This document shows positions 26,206 to 34,139 of a DNA stretch of 64,000 nucleotides, piece after piece. Numbering within the stretch: the first letter of the stretch is position 1; every line of letters begins with the position of its first letter. The position numbers and the translations under genes are program-made. The notes beneath the pieces were generated by a model that saw only the letters and a program-made list of their open reading frames with translations, was not told where the DNA came from and ran no database searches. Where the stretch lies: the NCBI GenBank assembly GCA_937873095.1, contig CALMVI010000040.1, positions 1 to 64,000 of the forward strand, given 5' to 3'. The stretch comes from an uncultured Acetobacteraceae bacterium. GTDB lineage: Bacteria; Pseudomonadota; Alphaproteobacteria; Acetobacterales; Acetobacteraceae.

Positions 26206-27929
26206 GATCGCGCCGCCGCCCGCACCGCCTGCGAGAGGCCGGCGGCATCGGCGTAGGGCAGGGGAACGTAGAGCGCGCCCATGGCCTGGGCCAACGCGCC
26301 CGCCTCGGCCCCAGGACGCGGCGACGTGTCCAGGACCAGCGCCGACACGCCGCCCGCCCGCAGCCGGCGCGACGCCGCCAGGGCGTCCTGCGCGGCCTGC
26401 GCTCGCCCGGCCGCCCCCGCCCGCGTCACGTTCGCCCGGCCGTCGGTCAGGAACACGAGCGTCGGCGCGCAACCGCTCCGGCGGAGCGTCTCGGCCAGCA
26501 GGAAACCGGCGTCGATGCCGGCGGCCAGAGGCGTGCCGCCGCCGCCGGGCAGGGCCGCCCGGCTGCGTTTGGCCCGCACCAGAGAGCGCGTCGGCGGCAG
26601 CAGCACCTGCGCCCCGCGGCCGCGGAACGCCAGCACGGCCACCTCGTCGCGGCGCCGGTAGCATTCGGCGAGCAACAGCTCCACCGCGCCCTTCGCCTCG
26701 GCAAGGCGGTTCAGCGCGGACGACCCGGACGCGTCCACCACGAACACCGTGGTGCTGCGCGTCCGCTGCTCGCAACGCGTCACCCGGAAATCCTCCCGCC
26801 GCAGCCTGATGCGCCCGTCATTCGGGGCCGCCTTGTCCTCGGCCGCCCGCACGCGCTGCCAGGGCGCTGCGGCGCGCAGGGTTTCCAAGAAGTTCAGCCG
26901 CATTCCCGGACCTGGCGCCGCCGCGCGCACGCCCACCGGCCGGCCCCTCGGTGCAGCTTCGCGCGCTTTCTGGCGCGCTCCCTCACTCCCCTGCGACCGC
27001 GAGGTGCTGCGAAAATCCTTCGCCTGCAGCCGGGCCAGCAGACCCGGCGGGATCGCGGCACGCGCCGCCTCCAGCACGATCTCCGAGCCGGAGGCCCGCT
27101 CGGCCTCGCCCGACCCCGCATCCGCCGGCGCGTCGCCCGGCTGGGACGGGGCCTCAGCCTCCGCCGCCTCGCCGGGCGGGGATGCCGGCGCTTGCGTGGC
27201 CCGCGGCGCCAGCACCAGCCGCGCCGCTGCGGCGGCGTCCTGCATCGTGGCCACGCCGCGGCCATCCAGCGCGGCCACGCCATGCGCCGCTCTGAGCGCC
27301 AGCAGGACGGCCCGCGGCGAACCGATGCCGAGTGCCACGGCCGCCGCACACACCGCTTCCAGCACGCCCGGCTCGGCCGCGACCTCGGGCAGCATCCGGC
27401 GCGCCGCGTCGATGGCGCCGCGTTGGGGGAGCCCGGCGCCGGCCGCGCGATGGCTCACGCCGGACAGATCGAGGTGGAAGGCCAGGCGGTCGGCCAGGGC
27501 AGGCATGGTCCGCTCGTCTTCGGTCGCGCCCTCGTCGAGCGCCACGATGCCGATGCCGGCCCCGCTATCCAGCGCCGCGGCCAGCCGGGCGGCCAGCGCC
27601 GCCGTCATCCGCTCGGCCATCGCGGCGAGCAGGGTGCCGCCACGCGCCTCTGCCAGCAGCCCGCGCGAGCGGACCGGACGCCCGGCCCGCAGCGTTGCGG
27701 CCAGGTCGAGCCCGCCGAGCAGCGCGTCGTCGGCGATGCTGGCCGGCATGCGCCGCATCGGCCCGGCGATCAGCGCCAGGAACCGGTCGCGCACCGGGCC
27801 CGCCTGCGCCCGCACGGCAATGCCCCCCGTTCCGACCGGGTCGACGCTGTAGAGCGCCGCCGACTGCACCGCGTCGTCCCAGACCGACGGGTCCAAGCCG
27901 GGCCGGTCCGAGGCGGACGGGTCGGTCAA
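26202..27929 (-). CDS. bchD: Magnesium chelatase subunit D (BchD)
   Basis: This 575-residue subunit works with BchI and BchH to insert Mg2+ into protoporphyrin IX, the first committed step to bacteriochlorophyll. The N-terminal half is a degenerate AAA+ domain without a normal Walker A. A Pro/acidic linker follows ([20 protein letters not shown]). The C-terminal von Willebrand A (integrin I) domain has the MIDAS motif [14 protein letters not shown] (DxSxS) and later [12 protein letters not shown] 27929 overlaps the bchI TGA (TTGA); the track start inside bchI is a shadow extension. Confidence 0.94.
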   Translation of the reverse strand: MTDPSASDRPGLDPSVWDDAVQSAALYSVDPVGTGGIAVRAQAGPVRDRFLALIAGPMRRMPASIADDALLGGLDLAATLRAGRPVRSRGLLAEARGGTLLAAMAERMTAALAARLAAALDSGAGIGIVALDEGATEDERTMPALADRLAFHLDLSGVSHRAAGAGLPQRGAIDAARRMLPEVAAEPGVLEAVCAAAVALGIGSPRAVLLALRAAHGVAALDGRGVATMQDAAAAARLVLAPRATQAPASPPGEAAEAEAPSQPGDAPADAGSGEAERASGSEIVLEAARAAIPPGLLARLQAKDFRSTSRSQGSEGARQKAREAAPRGRPVGVRAAAPGPGMRLNFLETLRAAAPWQRVRAAEDKAAPNDGRIRLRREDFRVTRCEQRTRSTTVFVVDASGSSALNRLAEAKGAVELLLAECYRRRDEVAVLAFRGRGAQVLLPPTRSLVRAKRSRAALPGGGGTPLAAGIDAGFLLAETLRRSGCAPTLVFLTDGRANVTRAGAAGRAQAAQDALAASRRLRAGGVSALVLDTSPRPGAEAGALAQAMGALYVPLPYADAAGLSQAVRAAARS

Positions 27930-28996
27930 GCCGCCGCACCGAGGATGGGGGGATGCGTGGGTGTGGGCGCGGGCTCCGCCCCGCTTCTGCCCGCCAGCTG
28001 CAGGATCGCCCGCTCCACCCTGACCGTCGACCCGGCCTCGTCCAGCGGGTCGCGCCGCAGGCGGTGCCGAAGGGCCGACGGCGCCACCTGTTCGACCTGG
28101 CGGACCGACGCCGCGGTCTCGCCGTCCAGGCAGGCCAGGGCGCGCGCGGCCCGCAACAGGGTCAGCTCCGCCCGCAACCCGTCCGTGCCCAGCGCCATGC
28201 ACAGGCGTGCGGCGTGTTCCAGCACGGCGTCCGGCACGTCCACCGACGGCAGCAGGGCGCGCGCCGCCTCGATCCGCGCGCGCAGGCGCTCGTCCTCGCC
28301 CTGCCAGCGGGCGCAGAAGGCGGCAGGATCGCGCTCATAGGCGTCGCGCCGGCGCACGATGTCGATCCGCTCGGCGATGTCGGTCGGCGTGCCGACCTCC
28401 ACCGACAACCCGAACCGGTCCAGGAGCTGCGGCCGCAGCTCGCCCTCCTCCGGGTTGCCGCTGCCCACCAGCACGAAGCGGGCAGGGTGGCGCACGCTCA
28501 GCCCTTCGCGCTCGACCACATTCTCGCCCGAGGCGGCGACGTCGATCAGCAGGTCGACGAGGTGGTCTTCAAGCAGGTTCACCTCGTCGATGTAGAGGAA
28601 GCCCCGGTTGGCGCGCGCCAGCAGGCCCGGCTCGAACGCCCGCTCACCGCGCGTCAGCGCGCGCTCCAGGTCCAGCGCGCCGACCACGCGGTCCTCGGTC
28701 GCCCCGAGCGGCATGTCGACCACGGCGACCGGGGCCAGCCGCTCGCCCCTGGGCTCCGGCCGCGCCAGGCACTCGTCGCACAACGCGCCTGCGGGGTCGC
28801 AGGCGTAGCGGCATCCATCCACCACGCGCATCGGCGGCAGCAATGCCGCCAGCGCACGCACGGCGGTGGACTTGCCCGTGCCGCGGTCGCCGAACACCAG
28901 GACGCCGCCGATCGTCGGGTCGACCGCCGCGACCAGCAGCGCCCGCTTCATCTCCTCCTGACCAACGATCGCCGAGAACGGAAATGCCTGACGCAT
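27926..28996 (-). CDS. bchI: Magnesium chelatase subunit I (BchI)
   Basis: This is a 356-residue AAA+ ATPase. [17 protein letters not shown] is the conserved start of the domain, GDRGTGKST the Walker [22 protein letters not shown] the Walker B/sensor stretch, and [19 protein letters not shown] the sensor I/arginine finger region. I prefer ATG 28996 ([12 protein letters not shown]) to the TTG 29017 of the track, whose extra MGVWGLR is derived from a repeat-related GGGGGTCTGGGG segment. It forms hexameric rings with BchD. First gene of the bchI-bchD-bchO-orf operon. Confidence 0.95.
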   Translation of the reverse strand: MRQAFPFSAIVGQEEMKRALLVAAVDPTIGGVLVFGDRGTGKSTAVRALAALLPPMRVVDGCRYACDPAGALCDECLARPEPRGERLAPVAVVDMPLGATEDRVVGALDLERALTRGERAFEPGLLARANRGFLYIDEVNLLEDHLVDLLIDVAASGENVVEREGLSVRHPARFVLVGSGNPEEGELRPQLLDRFGLSVEVGTPTDIAERIDIVRRRDAYERDPAAFCARWQGEDERLRARIEAARALLPSVDVPDAVLEHAARLCMALGTDGLRAELTLLRAARALACLDGETAASVRQVEQVAPSALRHRLRRDPLDEAGSTVRVERAILQLAGRSGAEPAPTPTHPPILGAAA

Positions 28997-29021
28997 GCGC
29001 AAACCCCAGACCCCCAACTTC

Positions 29022-29082
29022 TCTATGAGGATTTCAAAGGCTTGCCTTTGATGGGGTCCAGGGGCAAGGCCCCTGGCCTTCG
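29022..29082. repeat. Dispersed palindromic element, family C copy 2 (tandem hairpins)
   Basis: Two perfect hairpins stand side by side: TCAAAGGC-tt-GCCTTTGA (29034-29051) and CCAGGGGC-aag-GCCCCTGG (29058-29076). The blocks TGAGG, TTTCAAA, GGTCCAGGGGC and GCCCCTGGCCT are shared in order with the element at 6611-6682. It lies between the upstream small ORF and bchI, where it could end transcription of the former. Confidence 0.75.
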
Positions 29083-29086
29083 TTCG

Positions 29087-29329
29087 CTACTGTGCCTCCG
29101 GCACAACCCCGTAGCTACTGAGATAGACCGGGTCGTCGTAATCGCCCAACGCCTCGTCGGCACTGATCTGCACAACGTGCGCGCCGACCACCGATCCTGC
29201 GGCCATCGCCTTTTCCGCCCGCCGCTCCCCCTCGGCCGCGTCGCGGCACGGCACCGGCGCACCGGCTGTCAGTCCGCCCCGCCGCCCGCGCGCATACGGC
29301 ACGAACACGACACGCTCGATCTTCGCCAT
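29087..29329 (-). CDS. Small hypothetical protein
   Basis: This 80-residue protein begins MAKIERVVFVPYARGRRGGLTAGAPVPCRDAAEGERRAEKAMAAG, followed by SVVGAHVVQISADEALGDYDDPVYLSSYG. The pattern of a short strand, CRD(A)xxAxRxAE, then a second strand resembles small alphaproteobacterial hypothetical proteins of about 80 residues with no assigned role. I chose ATG 29329, because the track extension upstream is low quality (C/R-rich). It lies upstream of bchI, separated by hairpins. Confidence 0.6.
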   Translation of the reverse strand: MAKIERVVFVPYARGRRGGLTAGAPVPCRDAAEGERRAEKAMAAGSVVGAHVVQISADEALGDYDDPVYLSSYGVVPEAQ

Positions 29330-29582
29330 GCCCCGGCATCCCGCACCCGGCGCCATGCCGGTCGGACGATGCTTAGCAGCACGCGCGAGTCGCGACACGC
29401 TCCGGCACGCGCATCCGTCGGGTCCGCTCGGACACGGGATGAGACAGGCGACACGCGGAATTCGGCTTGCCAGCCTTGCCGGCCTGCTGGCATAAGCCCC
29501 CACCCCGCCCAGGACAATCCAAGCGAGCCGCCCATATGATGGGACGGCGCCCCTGGCGCTACCGATCCAGGAGTTTTCGTCA

Positions 29583-30008
29583 GTGTCTCAGCCTTCGCTC
29601 AGGATCACGCATTTCGAAGCGCGCATGCCGCCATCCGACTACGTCTTCGAGGTGTGGAACCCGCTCGACGGCGCCTACGAGACCGCCGCCAGCTTCGAGG
29701 CGGCCATGGACCGGGTGCAGCGCATCGCGCAGACGGTGCGCGAGATGTGGGTGTCCAAGGACGCGGCCCTGGACACGCTGGACGGTCCGCCCGCCCCGGT
29801 CGCCGATGCCGAGTTTGCCGAGTTCCGCATCACCGCGCAGGCCCAGCGCAGCTACGACATCCGCAGCTTCGACAGCCCCGAATGGACCCATTTCCGCGGC
29901 TATATCAGCCAGGCGGCCGAGCGCATCAGCGGCGAGGTCGGGTTTGTGCTGGCCCCCTCGCTGGTCCCCGCACCGCCGGCGCAGCGGCTCCAGGCGCGGT
30001 CCGCCTGA
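29583..30008 (+). CDS. Hypothetical protein
   Basis: This is a 141-residue soluble protein with no signal peptide: LRITHFEARMPPSDYVFEVWNPLDGAYETAASFEAAMDRVQRIAQTVREMWVSKDAALDTLDG and so on. I do not recognise the family. GTG 29583 has CAGGAG about nine bases before it, which supports the start. Codon use is like its neighbours. Several minus-strand and frame-shifted ORFs over it are shadows. Confidence 0.65.
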   Translation: MSQPSLRITHFEARMPPSDYVFEVWNPLDGAYETAASFEAAMDRVQRIAQTVREMWVSKDAALDTLDGPPAPVADAEFAEFRITAQAQRSYDIRSFDSPEWTHFRGYISQAAERISGEVGFVLAPSLVPAPPAQRLQARSA

Positions 30009-30042
30009 GCGCAGGCGAGCCGCCTGAGCGAAAGGAACGCGC

Positions 30043-30363
30043 CTAGCCTTGCCTGGCGGGCGTTTTGACGATCAGGCCGTCCAGCTCGGCGGTGACGTCG
30101 ATCTGGCATGACAGCCGCGACGTCGTTTCCAGGTCGCTCACCAGGTCGAGCATGTCGTTCTCCGCCGATGTCGGCGCGGGCAGGCGGTCCGCCCAGGCGG
30201 GGTCGACGAACACGTGGCACGTGCCGCAGGCGCACGAGCCGCCGCAATCGGCGTCGATCCCTGGGACGCCGTTCGTCACCGCCGCCCGCATCACGGTCAT
30301 GCCGATTGCGGCGTCCACGCTGCGCGACTGTCCGTCATGCGAGACATAGGTGATCCTGGGCAT
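30043..30363 (-). CDS. Adrenodoxin-type 2Fe-2S ferredoxin
   Basis: This 106-residue ferredoxin has cluster ligands CGGSCACGTCH (C-x5-C-x2-C) and a distal CQI, in the order of vertebrate-type/putidaredoxin ferredoxins that pass electrons to monooxygenases or to Fe-S assembly. ATG 30363 is supported by TGGAGT seven bases upstream; the track's longer N-terminus (CC-rich) is unlikely. It is divergent from the flavin reductase gene, with a tandem-repeat array in the shared spacer. Confidence 0.9.
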   Translation of the reverse strand: MPRITYVSHDGQSRSVDAAIGMTVMRAAVTNGVPGIDADCGGSCACGTCHVFVDPAWADRLPAPTSAENDMLDLVSDLETTSRLSCQIDVTAELDGLIVKTPARQG

Positions 30364-30444
30364 CGGGCACTCCACAAAACAGCACGCGCCTGCGCGACGA
30401 GGGCAGCCAAAGGCCTCTGCGTGCAACACCCCGGACTGTCAACC

Positions 30445-30548
30445 GGACGGGTGCACGCGGTCCCGCATCGGGACGGGCGCACGCGGTCCCGCATCGGGAC
30501 GGGTGTACGCGGTCCCGCATCGGGACGGGCGCACGCGGTCCCGCATTG
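30445..30548. repeat. Array of four 26-bp tandem repeats, each carrying a hairpin
   Basis: There are four contiguous 26-bp units (30445-30470, 30471-30496, 30497-30522, 30523-30548). The consensus is GGACGGGCGCACGCGGTCCC plus GCATCG, and units differ at only one to three positions. Across each junction GTCCCG-cat-CGGGAC is a perfect inverted repeat. It lies in the 239-base spacer between the divergent ferredoxin and flavin-reductase genes. There are no spacers, so this is not CRISPR. Confidence 0.92.
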
Positions 30549-30602
30549 GTCTCCGCCACTTGGGCTGCTAAGCCCCGGTCAGCATAGCTGGACGACATTT
30601 CG

Positions 30603-31331
30603 ATGCGCGACACCGCCGGCCCGTCCGACACCGAGCAGCACACGCCGCCTGGCATCGACAGCAGAGCGTTCCGCAACGCTCTCGGCAGCTTCGTCACCGG
30701 CGTCACCATCATCACCACGCTCGACGAGCAGGGCCGGCCGGCCGGCCTCACCGCAAACAGCTTCAACTCCGTCTCGCTCGACCCGCCTATGGTGCTGTGG
30801 AGCCTGGCGCTGGACAGCACCTGCCTGTCCGCCTTCCGCCAGGCCGGCTGGTGGGCGGTCCACGTGCTGGCCACCGGACAGGAGCAGCTCTCCAACCAGT
30901 TCGCCCGACGCGACGCCGACAAGTTCCAGGGCGTGCCGACCATGCCCGGCCCAGGCGGCATCCCGCTGCTGGACGGCTCGGCCGCCCGTTTCGTCTGCCG
31001 CGCCGCTTTTGAGTACGAGGGCGGCGACCACGCCATCTTCCTGGGCGAGGTGCACAGCTTCGAGCAGAGCGGCCAGGCGCCCCTCGTCTACCACCAGGGC
31101 CGCTACGCCTCCGTCACCGCCCAGCCCGGCCAGCAAGCCGGTGGTGGGCCAATCTCCGGACTGGCGGGGCTTGAACGGTATGGCCTGGTCGCCGCCGCAG
31201 CCGCAGGCGGCAAGGCGCTGACCGCCACCGGACGTGAACTGACCGAAGAACTGGTCGCCCTGGCCGGCCAACGCTCGATGCCCGACCACGACATCTCCAC
31301 CCTGCGCAGGCTGCTGGGGCTACTGGGTTAG
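30603..31331 (+). CDS. Flavin reductase-like FMN-binding protein
   Basis: This is a 242-residue protein. Residues 20-160 are the flavin-reductase-like split-barrel domain: FRNALGSFVTGVTIITTLDEQGRPAGLTANSFNSVSLDPPMVLWSL is the canonical N-terminal block and GDHAIFLGEVHSF a later conserved strand. Such proteins supply reduced FMN to two-component monooxygenases. A C-terminal extension of about 70 residues (GLAGLERYGLVAAAAAGG...STLRRLLGLLG) is alpha-helical and may be a partner- or ligand-binding domain. Its TAG overlaps the convergent TSCPD gene stop. Confidence 0.88.
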   Translation: MRDTAGPSDTEQHTPPGIDSRAFRNALGSFVTGVTIITTLDEQGRPAGLTANSFNSVSLDPPMVLWSLALDSTCLSAFRQAGWWAVHVLATGQEQLSNQFARRDADKFQGVPTMPGPGGIPLLDGSAARFVCRAAFEYEGGDHAIFLGEVHSFEQSGQAPLVYHQGRYASVTAQPGQQAGGGPISGLAGLERYGLVAAAAAGGKALTATGRELTEELVALAGQRSMPDHDISTLRRLLGLLG

Positions 31332-32824
31332 GCGACGAGGCGCAGGCGTCCGCGCCGCGCGGCCGCCTGCGGCAGGTCCAGCGGCAGAAGTGGTGCGGCG
31401 GCGGGCGGGGCAGCCGGCGCCTGGGCAAGCTCCGGCACGGGCAGCACGCGCCCGAGATACTCGGCGGCCAGCGCGCGGAACACGTAGTCCAGCACCGAGG
31501 TCGCGCGTTCGACCTCCGGGTCGCCCTCGACCGTGCCGGCAGGCCCGAACCGCGTCAGGGTGAACGCTTCGACGAACGCGTCCAGCGTCACCCCGTGCTG
31601 CAGGCCGAGGCTGACGGCCTGCGCGAAGCAATCGGCCAGGCACCGCACCGCCGCGCTCTCGCGCGGCAGCGCCAGGCTGATCTCGCCAAGCCGCCCGTCG
31701 GCATACTCCGCCGTGCGCAGGAACACCCGGTGACCGCCGACCGATACCTTTCGCGTCAGCCCGCCATGGCGGGCAGGCAGGCCTTCGTAGCCGCCACGCT
31801 GCCCCCCGTCCGCCGGCAATGCCTGGGCCGGGTCTGGCGAGGGCAGGCCCGCCGGCACCGGCGGCATCACCGGCAGGTAGGCGGCCACCGCCCGGTGCAT
31901 CGCCTCGTGCGACAGCAACCCGGCCACGGGCAGCGGCACGTCGCCCGCCAGCACGGCGGCCAGTGCCGCTTCGGGCGACATCGCGGCCGCCGCCAGCCGG
32001 TCCAGCGCCGCGCGGGTCAGATGCTGGTCGCGTACCGGCGAGAAGGCGGGCGCGATCCCGCCGGTTTCCACGCCGAGCAGCGCGTCGGCCGGCCCCGCCG
32101 CGAACACGCCCGCCGCCGGAACTGGCCCAGGCGTCCCGGCAACCCTCGCCCGTGCGGCCGCGGCCGCTTCTGCCAGCCCTGGCAGCACGCAACGGGCGGG
32201 CGGTGCCGGCCAGGCTGCGCCCGTCGCCAGCAGGTCGCGCTGGTCGCCCTCCAGACCGTGTTCCACCGCGCCGCGCAGCACGGCGGCCAGGCATCCTGCC
32301 ACCTCGCGCGCCGCTCGGCTGTCATAGGCGAGCCCGGCGCAGGCCAGCAGGTCATCAAGGCCCGTCAGCCCGATCTCGTAGCGTTCCGCACCAGGGGCCA
32401 GCAGCCGGCAGGCCTGTGTTGCCAGGCCTGCCGCGCGCGCGAAATCCAGGGCAGCATAACCCGCGCCGGGCTGGTAGAAGCCCGCCACGTTCAGCCTGAA
32501 GCCGGGAACGCCGCCCGCATCGCCCATGCGCCAGACCCACTCGTTCGGCGCCGCCTGGCGGCGCTGCAGCAAGGTCAGCAGGCAAGCAGCGATCGCGTCG
32601 CTCTGCCCAGCCTGTCGGGCTCGCGACGCTATGGCGCCGAGCCACGTGGCCGAGGCGGACGCGACGTTGACGGCGTCCGCTCCGGGCACGAGCTGCGCCA
32701 GCGCGTCGGCCGCGCGGTCGTCCCAGGCGGCCGGCATTCGCACCAGCCGGGCCCGCTGGTCGGCATCGGCCCTGGCCGACACCTGCCGCATCCTGACGCC
32801 CTGCCACAGCCGCAATGCTCTCAT
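31328..32824 (-). CDS. TSCPD-domain protein related to B12-dependent ribonucleotide reductase C-terminus
   Basis: This is a protein of about 498 residues. Near residues 355-460 it reads GLTRKVSVGGHRVFLRTAEYADGRLGEISLALPRESAAVRCLADCFAQAVSLGLQHGVTLDAFVEAFTLTRFGPAGTVEGDPEVERATSVLDYVFRALAAEYLGR. This is closely like the C-terminal region of class II reductase NrdJ (the TSCPD domain). The upstream 350 residues contain a few segments (FRLNVAGFYQPGAGYAALDFARAAG) reminiscent of reductase but no recognisable active-site cysteines or loop. It is therefore probably a non-catalytic NrdJ paralogue. ATG 32824 is chosen; upstream track residues lie over a probable promoter. Confidence 0.75.
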   Translation of the reverse strand: MRALRLWQGVRMRQVSARADADQRARLVRMPAAWDDRAADALAQLVPGADAVNVASASATWLGAIASRARQAGQSDAIAACLLTLLQRRQAAPNEWVWRMGDAGGVPGFRLNVAGFYQPGAGYAALDFARAAGLATQACRLLAPGAERYEIGLTGLDDLLACAGLAYDSRAAREVAGCLAAVLRGAVEHGLEGDQRDLLATGAAWPAPPARCVLPGLAEAAAAARARVAGTPGPVPAAGVFAAGPADALLGVETGGIAPAFSPVRDQHLTRAALDRLAAAAMSPEAALAAVLAGDVPLPVAGLLSHEAMHRAVAAYLPVMPPVPAGLPSPDPAQALPADGGQRGGYEGLPARHGGLTRKVSVGGHRVFLRTAEYADGRLGEISLALPRESAAVRCLADCFAQAVSLGLQHGVTLDAFVEAFTLTRFGPAGTVEGDPEVERATSVLDYVFRALAAEYLGRVLPVPELAQAPAAPPAAAPLLPLDLPQAAARRGRLRLVA

Positions 32825-32886
32825 GGCGAGCACGTAAGCATGGAACGCGCGACTCGAAAACCTAGATGCGGCGGATAAAACGCAGG

Positions 32887-32910
32887 TTGACCACACTATC
32901 TTGTGGACAA
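32887..32910. promoter_or_regulatory. 24-bp dyad upstream of the TSCPD gene (candidate operator)
   Basis: TTGACCACA-ctatct-TGTGGACAA is an inverted repeat in which eight of nine arm positions pair. It ends about 63 bases upstream of the TSCPD gene start, in an AT-richer spacer. The regulator is unknown. It does not fit the 16-bp NrdR box. Confidence 0.5.
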
Positions 32911-33253
32911 CGCCGTCGGACACCCGTTTGCGCTAATGTCTGAGTCCAAAGTCTGCTTCGGGTGGGAACCGCTTCGAGCTCTACACGGAGCGAGTAGCCG
33001 TGCTCGTGTCTGAGCCGTCGCCCATGAACACGGCGTCGGCCGCGTAGTCGGCGACGTAAGTCCATACGGTGCTGCGTACCATCGGTGAGGACGGCAGCCG
33101 TTCAATCGAGCCCTAACGCCGTCAGGCACCGGCGACGCTCGGCCGATCGGGCGCATCGAACGCGCCGGCGGGCGAGTGGATGCTGAGCTTCGGCATGGCG
33201 CGTCGCCTCCGGTATGAGCGCAAGTGCCGCTCTGCGGCACCCGCCAATAGACG
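32911..33253. other. Intergenic region, no supported gene
   Basis: These 343 bases lie between the TSCPD promoter region and the SDR stop. The short ORFs on both strands have no recognisable motif or ribosome-binding site. A minus-strand stretch (TVWTYVADYAADAVFMGDG, around 33010-33085) could be a decayed gene fragment, but I cannot identify a parent family. Confidence 0.35.
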
Positions 33254-34009
33254 TCAGATCGTCTGGCCGCCCGACACCTCGATGCGCTGGCCGTTCACCC
33301 ATCGGTTGTCGGGGCCGAGCAGGCTTGCGACCATCGGGCCGATATCGTCGGGCAGGCCGACGCGGCCGAGTGCGGTCATGCCGGCGAAGGTGGTGTTGTA
33401 GTCGGGGATGTCGCGCACCGCGCCGCCCAGGAAGTCGGTCTCGATCGCGCCGGGTGCGACGGTGTTTGCGGTGATGCCGCGCGCGCCCAACTCCTTTGCC
33501 ATGTAGACGGTCAGGATTTCCACCGCGCCCTTGGCGGCCGAGTAGGCCGAGAAGCCGGGGAACGACACGCGGGTCAGGCCCGACGAGAGATTGATGATGC
33601 GCCCGCCATCGGCCAGCATCGGCAACAGCGCCTGGGTCAGGAAGAACACGCCCTTGACGTGGACGGCGAACAGCTTGTCGAACTGGTCCTCCGTCGTGGC
33701 GGCGAAATCCACCATTTCGCCATGGCCGGCATTGTTGACCAGGTGATCGATCGTGTCGCGGTTGAAGGTGTCGGTCAGCGCGCGGCGCAGGGTGTCGGCG
33801 AAGGCGGGGAAGGTCGACACGGTGCCGGTGTCGAGCTGCAACGCCGCTGCCTTGCGGCCCAGCGCCTCGATCTCGGCCACGACGGCATCAGCATCATCCT
33901 TGCCGCTACGATAGGTGAGGATCACGTCGCCGCCACGGCGGGCGATGCTGATCGCGGTGTTGCGGCCGAGGCCACGGCTGCCGCCGGTCACTAGGGAAAG
34001 GGTGGTCAT
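33254..34009 (-). CDS. Short-chain dehydrogenase/reductase
   Basis: This is a 251-residue classical SDR oxidoreductase. LVTGGSRGLGRN is the nucleotide-binding TGxxxGxG, HLVNNAGHG the NNAG motif, INLSSG holds the catalytic Ser, and YSAAKGA is the YxxxK active site. The tail GPDNRWVNGQRIEVSGGQTI is typical. ATG 34009 is supported by CGGAGTG eight bases upstream and begins right before the Rossmann motif. It diverges from an AraC-family regulator that probably controls it. The substrate is unknown. Confidence 0.92.
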   Translation of the reverse strand: MTTLSLVTGGSRGLGRNTAISIARRGGDVILTYRSGKDDADAVVAEIEALGRKAAALQLDTGTVSTFPAFADTLRRALTDTFNRDTIDHLVNNAGHGEMVDFAATTEDQFDKLFAVHVKGVFFLTQALLPMLADGGRIINLSSGLTRVSFPGFSAYSAAKGAVEILTVYMAKELGARGITANTVAPGAIETDFLGGAVRDIPDYNTTFAGMTALGRVGLPDDIGPMVASLLGPDNRWVNGQRIEVSGGQTI

Positions 34010-34139
34010 GGAAGCACTCCGGTTGCTGTTGCCGATCCTATGCATCGAACTGCACCGCCGAAGTTACGCGATCAGCCGCGAGACTTGCCTGATTGTCCAA
34101 TTTCGTTGTTGGATCGTCGCGTCTCCTTATCTGGAGCGC
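34010..34139. promoter_or_regulatory. Divergent promoter region SDR/AraC
   Basis: This 130-base spacer between divergent genes is lower in GC than its surroundings. It contains the imperfect dyad GTCCAA-tttcgttg-TTGGAT (around 34096-34115), a candidate site for the AraC-family protein. Core promoter elements cannot be placed confidently. Confidence 0.4.

Noticed and set aside
30445-30548. Possible CRISPR array
   Set aside because: The repeats are contiguous 26-bp units with no unique spacers and no cas genes nearby.
32887-32910. NrdR box upstream of the NrdJ-like gene
   Set aside because: The dyad has the wrong length and centre compared with the 16-bp NrdR consensus; it is kept only as an operator of unknown regulator.
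32940-33250. Possible transposase remnant in the TSCPD/SDR spacer
   Set aside because: A short minus-strand stretch (TVWTYVADYAADAVF) hinted at a decayed gene, but no family could be recognised and stops interrupt it.
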